Shown here: positions 5,150 to 5,355 of the stretch, piece after piece
Layout of the letters: each line of letters begins with the position of its first letter
Position numbering within the stretch: position 1 is the first letter of the stretch
DNA from: Bacteroidota bacterium
Lineage (GTDB): Bacteria; Bacteroidota; Bacteroidia; Flavobacteriales; Flavobacteriaceae
Direction: 5' to 3'
NCBI GenBank assembly: GCA_023427845.1
Contig: JAEYZX010000193.1
Location: 1 to 5,355, forward strand
Length of the DNA: 5,355 nucleotides
Program-made: the position numbers and the translations under genes
Notes under the pieces: generated by a model
The model's database searches: none
Seen by the model: the letters and a program-made list of their open reading frames with translations, nothing else
Told to the model about the DNA's origin: nothing

Positions 5150-5355
5150 GTCGAACCCGATATCTTTTCTAAAATACATCTTATCAAAATGCAGCTTTGC
5201 TATGTTTTGGTAAGATTTTTTTATGGCCTGATCGTATCCGTCCCCAAATGAAGTTATGGCAAGCACACGGCCGCCATTCGACAAAATTTCGTCTTGCTCG
5301 ATTTTCGTTCCCGCGTGGAAAATCAACGAATCGGTAATTTCCGATATCCCTGAAA
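5141..5355 (-). CDS. purD: Phosphoribosylamine-glycine ligase, C-terminal part (5' end missing)
   Basis: PurD joins 5-phosphoribosylamine and glycine with ATP to give glycinamide ribonucleotide, the second step of de novo purine synthesis. Only the last 70 residues are present, and the frame stays open to the right edge. The full protein is normally about 420-430 residues. The visible part is the C-terminal domain of the ATP-grasp enzyme: DSLIFHAGT (8-16 of the fragment), the hallmark NGGRVLAITSFGD (26-38) and the family-typical tail FRKDIGFDLS at the C terminus. A TTG at 5324-5326 could look like a start, but homology continues upstream of it (SGISEITDS), so it is an internal Leu codon. The stop TAA (complement of 5141-5143) lies within the last codons of the small DUF6341 gene on the plus strand. 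Confidence 0.95.
   Translation of the reverse strand, partial: SGISEITDSLIFHAGTKIEQDEILSNGGRVLAITSFGDGYDQAIKKSYQNIAKLHFDKMYFRKDIGFDLS

Noticed and set aside
5141..5326. A separate 61-codon gene starting at TTG 5324-5326.
   Set aside because: The frame continues upstream with purD homology to the window edge, so this is the 3' end of purD.

Overview
The window looks like chromosomal core sequence from a member of the Bacteroidota, most likely a Flavobacterium or close relative in the Flavobacteriaceae. Three genes are preceded by the promoter box TAnnTTTG followed by CA, which is typical of that phylum. Shine-Dalgarno sequences are not apparent. The order purD / DUF6341 / DUF6427 / upp / DUF4254 / GT9 matches flavobacterial genomes as I remember them, and the proteins match families I associate with that group. 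No mobile element, phage, CRISPR array, rRNA or tRNA gene was found. There is no gene-free stretch longer than about 120 bases.

Layout. Bases 1-315 (minus) are the N-terminal 105 codons of a PadR-type winged-helix repressor whose gene runs off the left edge. A 119-bp divergent spacer with short tandem repeats separates it from a 350-residue flavin/NAD(P)H and [2Fe-2S] reductase of the PaaE type (435-1487, plus). A compact intergenic palindrome (1500-1575) follows. Its right arm supplies the last codons of the next gene, a GT9 (heptosyltransferase-like) glycosyltransferase (1556-2611, minus). That gene is the second of a two-gene operon led by a DUF4254 protein (2620-3225, minus).

A short divergent promoter region separates this operon from upp, uracil phosphoribosyltransferase (3293-3946, plus). 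upp ends tail to tail with, and overlaps by 6 bp, a polytopic membrane protein of the DUF6427 type (3941-4870, minus). That gene is divergent from a 76-residue single-span membrane protein of the DUF6341 type (4919-5149, plus). The small gene in turn overlaps by 9 bp the 3' end of purD (5141-5355, minus), which runs off the right edge.

How the genes work together. upp (pyrimidine salvage) and purD (second step of de novo purine synthesis) both use or derive from PRPP. They flank two uncharacterised membrane proteins whose conserved position is suggestive but proves no function. The DUF4254-GT9 pair probably acts in cell-envelope polysaccharide or LPS synthesis. The reductase probably feeds electrons from NAD(P)H through FAD and its own ferredoxin domain to an oxygenase or desaturase encoded elsewhere. 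The least explained parts are the palindromic repeat that has grown into the GT9 3' end, the 15-bp-phased repeats in the PadR/reductase spacer, and the two conserved DUF modules.
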